Shown here one piece after another: positions 48,299 through 57,340 of a stretch of DNA of 64,000 nt. The notes below the pieces were generated by a model. It was not told the DNA's origin. It did no database searches and saw nothing but the letters and a program-made list of their open reading frames with translations. The translations under genes were made by a program, and so were the position numbers. Source of the stretch: JBBRSD01 sp038245725 (GTDB lineage: Bacteria > Actinomycetota > Coriobacteriia > Anaerosomatales > JAAXUF01); contig JBBRSD010000004.1 in the NCBI GenBank assembly GCA_038245725.1, forward strand, positions 140,425-204,424, given 5' to 3'. The stretch's first letter is position 1. Every line of letters starts with the position of its first letter.

Positions 48299-49474
48299 TC
48301 AGCCCGAGTTGGGGTGTGCCGCCAGGACGGACGAAGCAAGCTCCCTCGCCCACCGGTCGACAGCCTCGACCTGCTCGATCGATTCGAGCTTCTCCGCGGA
48401 GTGCTTGCCCATAACAGCCTCGACAGTGTGCTCGATGCCGAAGAACCCGCACTCCCCGGCCAGGAACGCGGCCACCGCGACCTCGTTTGCGGCGTTCATC
48501 GCCGCAGGCATCGTCCCACCGGCGCGTCCCGCCTCGAGCGCAAGGGTGAGGCACCGGAAGGTGTTGTAGTCCGGCTCGGCGAAGTCGAGATGCGCGATCT
48601 GGGTGAAGTCGACCGGCGGAAGCGGTGCGTCCCAGCGGCGCGGATAGCTGAACGAGTACTGGATCGGAATCCGCATGTCCGTGGCTCCGAGGTGCGCTTT
48701 CACCGAGCCATCCGCGTATTCGACCATGGAGTGAACGCAGCTCTGCGGGTGAACGACGATTCTGATCCGATCGAGCGCAACGCCGAAGAGATGGTGTGCC
48801 TCGATCGCTTCGAGTCCCTTGTTCATGAGCGTCGAGGAGTCCACGGTGATCTTCGGACCCATCGTCCACGTGGGGTGCGCCAGAGCGTCGGCGGCCTTGA
48901 CGCCCGCAAGCTCGGCGCGGGTGCGACCTCGGAAGGGCCCGCCCGACGCGGTCAGCCAGATGCGCGTTGCGTCGCGCGCGTCCTCGCCCAGGTAGCACTG
49001 GAAGATCGCCGAGTGCTCTGAGTCGACTGGAATCAGTCGCCCCGGCTTCGCGAGCCGAGTGACCAGTTCGCCGCCCACCACGAGCGACTCCTTGTTTGCC
49101 AGCGCGAGGGTCTTATCGGCGGTCAGAGCAGCCACTGAAGCGCGGAGCCCGGCTGCGCCCACCAGTGCGTTGAGCACGAGATCGGCGTCGGTGTGCGCAG
49201 CGAAGTCGGCGACCGCCTCGGGTCCGGACTCGACGCGCGAGAACGGATCCGCGGCGAGGGTAGCGGTGTTCGCTCGGGCGGCGGCGATCGGGTCCGAAAG
49301 CGCGATCCGCGGCACGCGGTGCTCGCGAGCCTGCGCGAGGAGCAACTTGTCGCTGCTGTGAGCCGCGAGCGCGACGATCTCGACTTTGTCGGAATGCGCG
49401 GCCGCGACTTCGAGAGCCTGGCGACCAATCGAGCCGGTCGAGCCGAGAATCGCCACGCGGAGACGGTCCGTCAT
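48299..49474 (-). CDS. dxr: 1-deoxy-D-xylulose 5-phosphate reductoisomerase
   Basis: Dxr makes MEP from DXP with NADPH. The 391-residue protein has the nucleotide-binding GSTGSIG (10-16), LANKESLVVGG, the metal and substrate block VDSEHSAIFQCYLGE and the SxSSGGPFRG-type loop (TASGGPFRGR). ATG 49474 overlaps the cdsA stop by four bases; the frame extends upstream only as antisense of cdsA. Confidence 0.97.
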   Translation of the reverse strand: MTDRLRVAILGSTGSIGRQALEVAAAHSDKVEIVALAAHSSDKLLLAQAREHRVPRIALSDPIAAARANTATLAADPFSRVESGPEAVADFAAHTDADLVLNALVGAAGLRASVAALTADKTLALANKESLVVGGELVTRLAKPGRLIPVDSEHSAIFQCYLGEDARDATRIWLTASGGPFRGRTRAELAGVKAADALAHPTWTMGPKITVDSSTLMNKGLEAIEAHHLFGVALDRIRIVVHPQSCVHSMVEYADGSVKAHLGATDMRIPIQYSFSYPRRWDAPLPPVDFTQIAHLDFAEPDYNTFRCLTLALEAGRAGGTMPAAMNAANEVAVAAFLAGECGFFGIEHTVEAVMGKHSAEKLESIEQVEAVDRWARELASSVLAAHPNSG

Positions 49475-50361
49475 CTCTGAGTCACCCCCGCCCACCACAG
49501 CATCCAGTAGGCAACAAGGCAGACGAGGATCAGAGAGTCGAGCCGGTCGAGAAATCCGCCGTGGCCCGGCAGCGCGGTGCCCGAGTCTTTCACGCCGGCT
49601 TCGCGCTTCATCCGGGACTCGGCGAGGTCGCCTACGATCACGGCGAGCCCGATGGCGAGGCCGGTTCCGAGAGCCCACGGCAACGTGAGCCCGGTCGCCA
49701 CCACGCGCGGAAACAGGCGTGGCAGAGCGCTCTGGACGAACACCCAGACAGCGACGGTGCCCGCAAGTCCGGAAAGGAACCCTTCCCACGACTTCTTGGG
49801 GCTGATCTGAGGCGCCATCTTGTGACGGCCGATGAGCGAACCAAAGAGGTAGGCGAAGGAGTCGTTGGCCCATACGCTCAGTATCACGACGAACGCGAGC
49901 AGCCTGCCATCGGCAAAGACGTCGATGATGAGCACGAGGTAGGCCAGGAGGAACCCCGTGTAGAGCGCCCCGAACACCGTGATCGCCGTGTCGGCGGTCC
50001 TCACCCTCAGGAACAGTACGTGCCACGCGAGCGATGCCGCGATGAGCGCAGTGACGATCGCGATGAGCCCGGGCATGCCCCACAACGCTGTGGCGATCGG
50101 CATGACACCTGCCGCCGCGATGCCGAAGAGCTCGTTGGGAAGCCGTGACTCGCGACGCTCCATAGCGTAGAACTCGGCTGCCGCGAAAGCGGCCATCGCA
50201 CCGAACACTATGCCGGTCGAATAGCGACCAAACCACACTGCGGCGAGCACGACCGCCGCGTAAGCAACCGCGGTGAGGATACGTGTCAGGAACCGGACCG
50301 GCTTGATGCCCTCGGGCTCGCGGACCTGCACGTCGCCGAAGGGCGTTTTCACGTCAGCCAC
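49471..50361 (-). CDS. cdsA: Phosphatidate cytidylyltransferase
   Basis: CdsA activates phosphatidic acid to CDP-diacylglycerol. The 296-residue protein has seven or eight hydrophobic segments and the C-terminal family signature, ESRMKREAGVKDSG followed by ALPGHGGFLDRLDS. The start is GTG 50361, overlapping the uppS stop by eight bases. Confidence 0.96.
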   Translation of the reverse strand: MADVKTPFGDVQVREPEGIKPVRFLTRILTAVAYAAVVLAAVWFGRYSTGIVFGAMAAFAAAEFYAMERRESRLPNELFGIAAAGVMPIATALWGMPGLIAIVTALIAASLAWHVLFLRVRTADTAITVFGALYTGFLLAYLVLIIDVFADGRLLAFVVILSVWANDSFAYLFGSLIGRHKMAPQISPKKSWEGFLSGLAGTVAVWVFVQSALPRLFPRVVATGLTLPWALGTGLAIGLAVIVGDLAESRMKREAGVKDSGTALPGHGGFLDRLDSLILVCLVAYWMLWWAGVTQR

Positions 50362-51136
50362 GTCGGCCCCCGAAACGCCTGTCCCGTTTCTGGTACTCGA
50401 CCACGGCGCGCAGAAGATCGGACCGATTGAAATCAGGCCACAACACGGCAGTAATCCACAGTTCGCTGTAGGCGATCTGCCACAGCAGGAAGTTGCTGAC
50501 GCGCCACTCCCCGCTCGTACGGATCAGGAGGTCGGGATCGGGGATTCCCGCAGTTGAGAGCCTCGAGGCGAGCAGCTCCTCGTCGATGTCGGACGCAGCG
50601 ATCTCGCCCCGGACGGCATCTTCGGCAAGGGCTCTTGCGGCAGCCACGATCTCGTGGCGTCCCCCGTAGTTGAGCGCGACGACGAGGGTGAGCCCGGTGT
50701 TACCGGCGGTCTTCGCGCAAATCCGCTCGAAGGCTTCGCGCGTGGCCTGCGGCAGCTGCCCCATCTCGCCGATGATCACGACCCGAACGTCCATGCGCAT
50801 GAGGTTTGACGCCTCGCGCTCGAGCACCTCGATAAACAAGTGCATGAGGCCGCTGATTTCGTCTTGAGGCCGGTTCCAGTTCTCCGAGGAGAACGAGTAG
50901 ATGGTCAGGAAGCCGATCCCGAGTTCTATCGAGGTCGCGATGACCTCGCGCACGGCTTTCGCGCCTGCGCTGTGGCCCGCGACGGCGGGCAAACCGCGCT
51001 TCGCCGCCCAGCGCCCGTTGCCATCCATGATGATCGCGACATGGGTCGGCGAGGCCGCAGGGGCGAACTCGGCGAGCAGCGCCAACGCTCGCTTGCTCTT
51101 GAAGAACGCAGACCGCGAAGCGAAATCAGGCGTCAC
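50354..51136 (-). CDS. uppS: Isoprenyl (undecaprenyl) diphosphate synthase
   Basis: A cis-prenyltransferase that builds the C55 lipid carrier. MDGNGRWA (37-44) holds the catalytic Asp38, and FSSENWNRP and RTSGEWRVSNFLLWQ with the WPDF end are conserved. At 260 residues it has normal length. The start is GTG 51136. It heads the uppS-cdsA-dxr run. Confidence 0.95.
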   Translation of the reverse strand: MTPDFASRSAFFKSKRALALLAEFAPAASPTHVAIIMDGNGRWAAKRGLPAVAGHSAGAKAVREVIATSIELGIGFLTIYSFSSENWNRPQDEISGLMHLFIEVLEREASNLMRMDVRVVIIGEMGQLPQATREAFERICAKTAGNTGLTLVVALNYGGRHEIVAAARALAEDAVRGEIAASDIDEELLASRLSTAGIPDPDLLIRTSGEWRVSNFLLWQIAYSELWITAVLWPDFNRSDLLRAVVEYQKRDRRFGGRRG

Positions 51137-51463
51137 TCGCCGAAACCTCCAAGGTATGTGGAGCCATGAGACCTGCTGCCCTACACCGCGAGTGGCGTCG
51201 GCGCAGGGACTTGCCGTTTCAACCCTGCTGACCGCGGGATAGCCCGGCCATTTCCTGACCGATTCGCTCGAACGTAGGGTACCAGACGCGTCAGCAAGCG
51301 TCCTTCTTCACGTGCATCCATGTCCCCCGTTTGGGCGACGGCTCCTCCCTACCCGAGCTGCGAACATGCCGCTCAGGACCCCCAAGGCGCACCAATCGAG
51401 TTATCCCAGCGCCGCCCTTCTGCCCCGATTCACCTTCTATGGATCACGGGGGCTGGAGGAATC
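51137..51463. other. 327-base divergent intergenic region
   Basis: It separates uppS (minus) from the zinc protease gene (plus). Only the two ribosome binding sites are clear (GGAGG before each gene). TGGTACCCT on the minus strand near 51278-51286 could be an extended -10 for uppS. Confidence 0.35.
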
Positions 51464-52375
51464 ATGTGGCGAGTAACCAGGACACTCATTGCGGGAATCC
51501 AAGGAGCGCTGAAAGGCCTCGTCGCACTCGCCCTGATCTGCGCGAGCTTTACCGTGGTCCCGGCGGTTGCGACAAGTCTCGCCAACCGCGGCATTGTCGA
51601 TCTGAGCACCTTCGTGCCGCTATCTCTCGTCTCGCCTTCTCAAGCCACGACGGTCAATGTGGAGGGGACGCCGCCTGAGATCGCGACGGTGCGCAAGGCG
51701 CTCGACGATCTCGTCTGGCCCGTCACCGGCTCCAACGTCAAGATTGTTGTCACACGATCCAGCGACCTGCCCGCTGACGTCCTCGGCTCCTACGCCCAGT
51801 GGAGTAACGAGATCGACGTCAGCGAGGACGTCGTGATGTTTCCGGCGACCAAGGGACTGTCACACGTGTTGGCGCACGAACTCGGGCACATGCTCGATGC
51901 GCACTACCTAAACAACGCGGCACGATACGAGTTCATGACGCTGCGGGGGTTCGATCCTCAACAGGACTGGGAGGGCAGGAGCCAGCCATGGGAACAGCGC
52001 CCGCAGGAGGACTTCGCCGAGGTCTTCGCCGCCCTTGATGCTCCATCCTCACGAGTGATGATCGGAACCGAGGGGGGCCGGATCGAGAACACAGGCAAGA
52101 TGCTCGCTCTGATCGAGAACTATGAGGGCGGCGCGAGTCGTAACGCCGCCTCTCCCCTGAGCGCCTCGTTGGTGCCGCTCGTACGATCTGTGACCTTCGA
52201 CATGGCCAGGGAGTCCGATACGCGCTCCATCGTCTACGCGTTCGCCGTGGTGTGCGCGATGGTCGGGGCATTCGGATCGATGCGCAGGACGGCACACGTG
52301 CGAGGAACACGCTCATCGCGCGCCCGCGATGGCCGGTCGCACGGCGGTCACGGAGCACATCCCCTCGGCGCCTAG
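51464..52375 (+). CDS. Membrane-anchored extracytoplasmic zinc protease-like protein
   Basis: A 303-residue protein with an N-terminal hydrophobic signal/anchor (about 14-40) and a C-terminal membrane segment (255-272) followed by an Arg/His/Gly-rich tail. Between them is a gluzincin-like site: HELGH at 138-142, with a likely third zinc ligand Glu186 in EDFAEVFA, 44 residues downstream. I cannot assign a named family. ATG 51464 with GGAGGA upstream is preferred; the open frame from 51320 shows no signal. Its TAG shares the CTAG at 52372-52375 with the stop of the convergent response-regulator gene. Confidence 0.7.
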   Translation: MWRVTRTLIAGIQGALKGLVALALICASFTVVPAVATSLANRGIVDLSTFVPLSLVSPSQATTVNVEGTPPEIATVRKALDDLVWPVTGSNVKIVVTRSSDLPADVLGSYAQWSNEIDVSEDVVMFPATKGLSHVLAHELGHMLDAHYLNNAARYEFMTLRGFDPQQDWEGRSQPWEQRPQEDFAEVFAALDAPSSRVMIGTEGGRIENTGKMLALIENYEGGASRNAASPLSASLVPLVRSVTFDMARESDTRSIVYAFAVVCAMVGAFGSMRRTAHVRGTRSSRARDGRSHGGHGAHPLGA

Positions 52376-53016
52376 ATCAGACCGCGTCGCATGCCAATGG
52401 CGACAGCGTTGGCACGGTCGCGGGCTCCCAGCCTCGCGAAGGCACGCGACAGATGCGTCTTGATCGTCTCGGTTTTGAGGTTGAGGCGCCGCGCGATCGC
52501 ACTGTTCGTCAGGCCTTGAGCCGCCAGCCGCAAAACGTCGATCTCCCGATCGGTGAGCTTGTGTTCACCGGAAAGAGAGTTCCCGTGCGGGATGTGGACC
52601 AGGTATCCGCTGACCGCAGGGTCGATGTGGCTCTTCCCCGCCGCGACACGCTGAACCGCCGAGCAGATCTCCACAGCGGATGCGTCCTCAAGGAGGTAGC
52701 CGTGCGCACCCCTGTTGAGGGCGTCCCTGAAGTTATCGACGTCGTCAGAGACAGCGAGAACGAGACACTCAGTAAGCGGACATGTTCGACGCATCTGCGT
52801 GATGAGGTCGAAGCCTGAGTGCTCAGGGAGGCGTGCGTCCACGAAGATGACGCCCGGGCATTCGGCGCAAGCGATGCGCATGGCTTCGCTAGCCGTTGCC
52901 GCGACGCCGATGACGTCGATCGAGCCGTCCTCGCCGAGGACCTCCTGGATTCCCGCGCTTACAAGTGGGCGGTCGTCCACGATCAATACTCGAACCCTTG
53001 TGGCTGTAACGCTCAT
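52372..53016 (-). CDS. LuxR/NarL-type response regulator with atypical receiver
   Basis: A 214-residue regulator: receiver domain (8-125) and a LuxR-type helix-turn-helix (about 150-210, LTDREIDVLRLAAQGLTNSAI). Acidic residues Asp14-Asp15 and the phospho-acceptor Asp60 (IFVDARLPEHSG) are present. But the switch Thr/Ser position is Ala88 (LVLAVSDD), and the invariant Lys after GYLL is Glu110 (GYLLED). Proteins lacking these residues often work without normal phosphorylation. No histidine kinase is nearby. The ribosome binding site is weak. It separates the frr gene from uppS. Confidence 0.88.
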   Translation of the reverse strand: MSVTATRVRVLIVDDRPLVSAGIQEVLGEDGSIDVIGVAATASEAMRIACAECPGVIFVDARLPEHSGFDLITQMRRTCPLTECLVLAVSDDVDNFRDALNRGAHGYLLEDASAVEICSAVQRVAAGKSHIDPAVSGYLVHIPHGNSLSGEHKLTDREIDVLRLAAQGLTNSAIARRLNLKTETIKTHLSRAFARLGARDRANAVAIGMRRGLI

Positions 53017-53118
53017 GTTCCGGCCCGCCCTCAGTCGCGGAAGAGTGTACCCACCTGATGGAAAATGCGACGTAGCAGGCGGAACAGGGCGGCTTGAGTG
53101 GCCAGATGAGATGCCGAA

Positions 53119-53679
53119 CTAGACCTCCATGATCTCGATTTCTTTACGCTTGAAGGCGTCATCGATCTCTTTGATGTGCGCGTCGGTGATCTTCTGGATC
53201 TCGGTCTCGGAGCGACGCAGGTCGTCTTCCGAGATCTCGGAGTCCTTCTCGGCGCGCTCGAGCTTGCCGTTGGCATCTCGGCGGATATTGCGGATGGCGA
53301 TGCGCGCGTCCTCGGCGAAGTGCTTGCACTGCTTCGCGAGGTCCTTGCGGCGCTCTTCGGTAAGCGGCGGGAACGGCAACCGAATGATGGAGCCGTCGTT
53401 GCTGGGGGTGATACCCAGGTCAGACTTCTGTATTGCCTGCTCGATCGCCTTAAGCGCCGTCTTGTCCCACGGCTCGATGACGAGCATCTGAGGCTCGGGG
53501 GCCTTGATTCCCGCGATCTGCGTGATCGGCGTGGGCGTGCCGTAGTAGTCGATCTTGATGCCGTCGAGCACCGCTCCGGATGCGCGGCCGGTCCGTACGG
53601 TCGTGAACTCGTGGGCGAGCGCCTTCACGGTCTTGCTCATGTGCTCAGATGCGTCGCCGAGAATCGCGGTCGTGCTCAT
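53119..53679 (-). CDS. frr: Ribosome recycling factor
   Basis: RRF splits the post-termination ribosome with EF-G. The 186-residue protein has VRTGRASGAVLDGI and RLPFPPLTEERRKDLAKQ and the two-domain layout of the family. ATG 53679 overlaps the pyrH stop by four bases and has GAGGGGAG upstream; the longer frame is antisense to nothing conserved. Confidence 0.97.
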   Translation of the reverse strand: MSTTAILGDASEHMSKTVKALAHEFTTVRTGRASGAVLDGIKIDYYGTPTPITQIAGIKAPEPQMLVIEPWDKTALKAIEQAIQKSDLGITPSNDGSIIRLPFPPLTEERRKDLAKQCKHFAEDARIAIRNIRRDANGKLERAEKDSEISEDDLRRSETEIQKITDAHIKEIDDAFKRKEIEIMEV

Positions 53680-54404
53680 CGGTCGTCTCCCCTCACGATT
53701 GTTCCGACCGTCTCGCCCGAGAGCGCGCGCCGGATGTTGCCGTCGGTTTCCATGTTGAACACGAGTATAGGCAGCTTGTTGTCCATGCACAGCGAGATCG
53801 CAGTGGAGTCCATGACCTGCAAGCCGCGCCGGAGAACCTCGATGTAGGTGAGTTCGTCGAACTTGACCGCATCGGGGTTCGTCTTTGGGTCGGCGTCGTA
53901 GATGCCGTCGACCTTGGTCGCCTTCATGATGCACTCGGCGTTGATCTCGAGCGCCCGCAAGGCCGCCGTGGTGTCCGTGGTGAAATAGGGATTGCCCGTT
54001 CCAGCGGCGAAGATCACGACCCGCTTCTTCTCGAGGTGACGGATAGCGCGGCGGCGGATATAGGGCTCGGCCACCTGTTGCATCTCGATTGCGCTCATCA
54101 CCCGGGTGAAGATGCCGTTGCGCTCCAGCGCTTCCTGGAGCGCGAGGGAGTTCATGACCGTGGCGAGCATGCCTATGTAGTCTGCCTGGGCTCGGTCCAT
54201 GCCTTCGGCTGAAGCGGCGATGCCCCGGAAGATGTTGCCGCCGCCGACGACGATAGCGATCTCAACGCCGTGCGACTGTACTTCGCCGAGCTGCTTGGCC
54301 AGCGAATCGAGGATCTTCGGATCGATGCCATAGCCCAAATCGCCCATCAGAGCCTCGCCTGAGAGCTTCAGCAGGACACGGCGGAACCGGTATTCCTCGG
54401 CCAC
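53676..54404 (-). CDS. pyrH: UMP kinase
   Basis: PyrH phosphorylates UMP to UDP in pyrimidine nucleotide synthesis. The 242-residue protein begins RVLLKLSGEALMG, has VVGGGNIFRG and TGNPYFTTDTTAALRA, as in bacterial UMP kinases. The start is GTG 54404 with AAGAGGAGT upstream. Confidence 0.97.
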   Translation of the reverse strand: MAEEYRFRRVLLKLSGEALMGDLGYGIDPKILDSLAKQLGEVQSHGVEIAIVVGGGNIFRGIAASAEGMDRAQADYIGMLATVMNSLALQEALERNGIFTRVMSAIEMQQVAEPYIRRRAIRHLEKKRVVIFAAGTGNPYFTTDTTAALRALEINAECIMKATKVDGIYDADPKTNPDAVKFDELTYIEVLRRGLQVMDSTAISLCMDNKLPILVFNMETDGNIRRALSGETVGTIVRGDDR

Positions 54405-54470
54405 GGGCGACTCCTCTTGTCATCAAATGAACAGATACGGACTTTCGTCGCATCACCGCACACAATACAG

Positions 54471-54506
54471 CACGCGGGCCGGCACGCGACGGTGCCGACC
54501 CGCGTG
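54471..54506 (-). terminator. Strong hairpin between tsf and pyrH
   Basis: An 8-bp outer stem (CACGCGGG/CCCGCGTG) and a 6-bp inner stem (CGGCAC/GTGCCG) lie 36 bases after the tsf stop. The minus strand continues CTGTATTGTG, not a clean T-tract. It may stop part of the rpsB-tsf transcripts before pyrH-frr. Confidence 0.5.
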
Positions 54507-54541
54507 GAACAGGACCGTCGCCGGTACCGCGATGTCTCTTG

Positions 54542-55432
<891 letters not shown>

Positions 55433-55491
55433 GAACGATTCCTCCTCGTACGAAGCTGGTGGTTGAAGTATCGAGTGGTACCGGGCGCGTT

Positions 55492-56349
55492 CTACTCAGC
55501 GGCAGGGGCTTCGGCGACTTCGCCGAGGTCGGCCGCGGGGCTTCCGGTAACGACGCAGTCGTCAGCGACGACGACGACCGCCTCCGCGACGGGGGCGGCC
55601 TCGACGAGCGGGACGTTGGCGTCAGCCGGAACGACCACGGGGACGTTGGCGTCAGTCGCCTGAACGTCACCGCCGCGACCCTCGATGACAGCGTCGGCGA
55701 TGACGCGGCACATCAGACCCACCGAGCGAATCGCGTCGTCGTTACCCGGGATGACGTAATCGACGTCGTCGGGATCGGCGTTCGTGTCGACGAGACCGAT
55801 GATCGGAATGCGCAGACGCTGCGCCTCGTGGATCGCGATGTCCTCGCGCTTGGTGTCGACGATGAAGACGGCCTTCGGCAGCTCGCGCATGTCGCGCACG
55901 CCGTTGAGGTTCGCCTGAAGCTTGCCGAGCTCCTTGCGGAGCAGCAGCTGTTCCTTCTTGGGCAACGTGGCCATGCGGCCGTCAGCGTCCATGGCTTCGA
56001 GCTCTTCCATGCGCTTGACGCGGCCACGCATCGTGACGAAGTTCGTGAGCATGCCACCGAGCCAACGGTTGTTGACGTACGGCATGCCGGAACGCTCGGC
56101 CTCGGACTGGATGGGCTCTTGGGCCTGCTTCTTCGTGCCGACGAACAGCACCGAGCCGCCATGGCTGGCGAGATTGCGAGTGAAGTGGTACGAGCCCTCG
56201 AGCTCACGCAGCGTGCGCTGCAGGTCGAGGATGTAGATGCCGCTTCTCTCCGTGAAGATATAGGGCTTCATCTTCGGGTTCCAGCGGCGGGTCTGGTGGC
56301 CGAAGTGCACACCGGCCTCGAGCAGGTTCTTCATGCTGACTACGGGCAT
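55492..56349 (-). CDS. rpsB: 30S ribosomal protein S2
   Basis: The 285-residue S2 has MKNLLEAGVHFGHQTRRWNP, VLFVGTKKQAQEP and NRWLGGMLTNF. About 55 residues at the end form an Ala/Val/Asp-rich acidic tail beyond the core, longer than in E. coli. I chose ATG 56349, which has AGGAGGT nine bases upstream. Its leader is about 110 bases long. Confidence 0.98.
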   Translation of the reverse strand: MPVVSMKNLLEAGVHFGHQTRRWNPKMKPYIFTERSGIYILDLQRTLRELEGSYHFTRNLASHGGSVLFVGTKKQAQEPIQSEAERSGMPYVNNRWLGGMLTNFVTMRGRVKRMEELEAMDADGRMATLPKKEQLLLRKELGKLQANLNGVRDMRELPKAVFIVDTKREDIAIHEAQRLRIPIIGLVDTNADPDDVDYVIPGNDDAIRSVGLMCRVIADAVIEGRGGDVQATDANVPVVVPADANVPLVEAAPVAEAVVVVADDCVVTGSPAADLGEVAEAPAAE

Positions 56350-56467
56350 AACAAAGTACCTCCTGGTTCGGTTCGTTCCTCGGCTTCGTTTCTTCCCCCA
56401 GCTGCGACCGCTGTTGTGCGGCACCTTCGCGCTGGAGTCCACGAGCCTGTGATTTAAGAGCCCGAGG

Positions 56468-56495
56468 AGTATAGCAAAAAGCCCGCGCTTCGCAA
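56468..56495 (-). promoter_or_regulatory. rpsB: Promoter of rpsB-tsf
   Basis: Minus strand: TTGCGA (56490-56495), 16 bases, TATACT (56468-56473), with TG one base before it. The -35 and spacer are formed by the terminator hairpin and T-tract of the sigma-factor gene. Confidence 0.65.
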
Positions 56496-56502
56496 CGCGA
56501 GC
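56476..56502 (-). terminator. Intrinsic terminator of the sigma-factor gene
   Basis: GCTCGCG and CGCGGGC form a 7-bp stem (one G-U) followed by TTTTT on the minus strand, 23 bases after the sigma gene stop. It overlaps the rpsB promoter. Confidence 0.75.
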
Positions 56503-56524
56503 CGATGCTGACGCTCAGCGGAGC

Positions 56525-57304
56525 TCAGGAAGATGTGAGTGCGGAGTGCAGGCGGGCGCGCAAGCGCAGAACCGACTTGGTGTGCAGCTGCGAAACCCGT
56601 GATTCCGTCACTCCCAGGACCTGACCAATCTCTTTCAGGGTCAGTCCCTCGTAGTAGTACAGCGCTATGACGGTCTTTTCGCGCTCGGGAAGGCGGTCGA
56701 TCGCGTCGGCGAGGATCGTCTTGATCTCCTCGGACTCGAAGATCGCGACGGGATCCTCGGCGGCTTCGTCCTTGATCGAGCCGAGCGCGTTCTGGCCTTC
56801 TTCCCGATCACCGCCGACCCATAGTTCTTCGAACGAGACCACCGAGGTATAGGAGAGCTTGGTGAGGATGTCCCCGAACTCCTTGGTGGTGATGCCCATG
56901 TGCTCGGCGACTTCGGCGTCGCTCGGGACACGCCTGTTCTTGTTCTCGAGCACGATGTAGGCGGACTCGATCTCGCGCGCCCTTGAACGGACGGAACGCG
57001 GAACCCAGTCCATCGCACGCAGCTCGTCGATGATCGCGCCCTTGATGCGGGCGATCGCGTACGTCTCGAACTTGATGGCGCGGCCCAGGTCGAACTTCTC
57101 GATCGCGTCGATCAGCCCGAATATCCCGTAGCTGATGAGATCCGCAGTGTCGACGGTCTGTGGAAGGCTCGAAGCAAGGCGTCCTGCGACGTACTTCACG
57201 AGCGGAGAGTAGTTAAGGATCAGCGCGTCCCGCGCCGTAGTCTCGCCGTCGGCCTTGTAAGAGTCCCAGAGGGCGAAGATGTCCGTCCGCGGGTCCAATC
57301 TCAT
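56525..57304 (-). CDS. whiG: FliA/WhiG family RNA polymerase sigma factor
   Basis: A 259-residue sigma-28-type factor. Region 2 (about 30-95) reads LVKYVAGRLAS, DLISYGIFGLIDAIEKFD and KFETYAIARIKGAIIDELR; region 3 (99-180) starts DWVPRSVRSRAREIE; region 4 (200-255) has LTLKEIGQVLGVTESRVSQLH. In Streptomyces the orthologue WhiG sits close to rpsB and drives spore development; in Bacillus SigD sits at the same point, at the end of the motility operon. No flagellar or sporulation gene is present here, so its regulon is unknown. Confidence 0.9.
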   Translation of the reverse strand: MRLDPRTDIFALWDSYKADGETTARDALILNYSPLVKYVAGRLASSLPQTVDTADLISYGIFGLIDAIEKFDLGRAIKFETYAIARIKGAIIDELRAMDWVPRSVRSRAREIESAYIVLENKNRRVPSDAEVAEHMGITTKEFGDILTKLSYTSVVSFEELWVGGDREEGQNALGSIKDEAAEDPVAIFESEEIKTILADAIDRLPEREKTVIALYYYEGLTLKEIGQVLGVTESRVSQLHTKSVLRLRARLHSALTSS

Positions 57305-57340
57305 GCAGTCGCCCCTAACTGCCTGTCCTGCCGATACGAG

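Noticed and set aside
48299..50236. A 645-codon frame covering dxr and part of cdsA
   Set aside because: Only the part from 49474 downward is Dxr; the rest is out-of-frame translation of cdsA.
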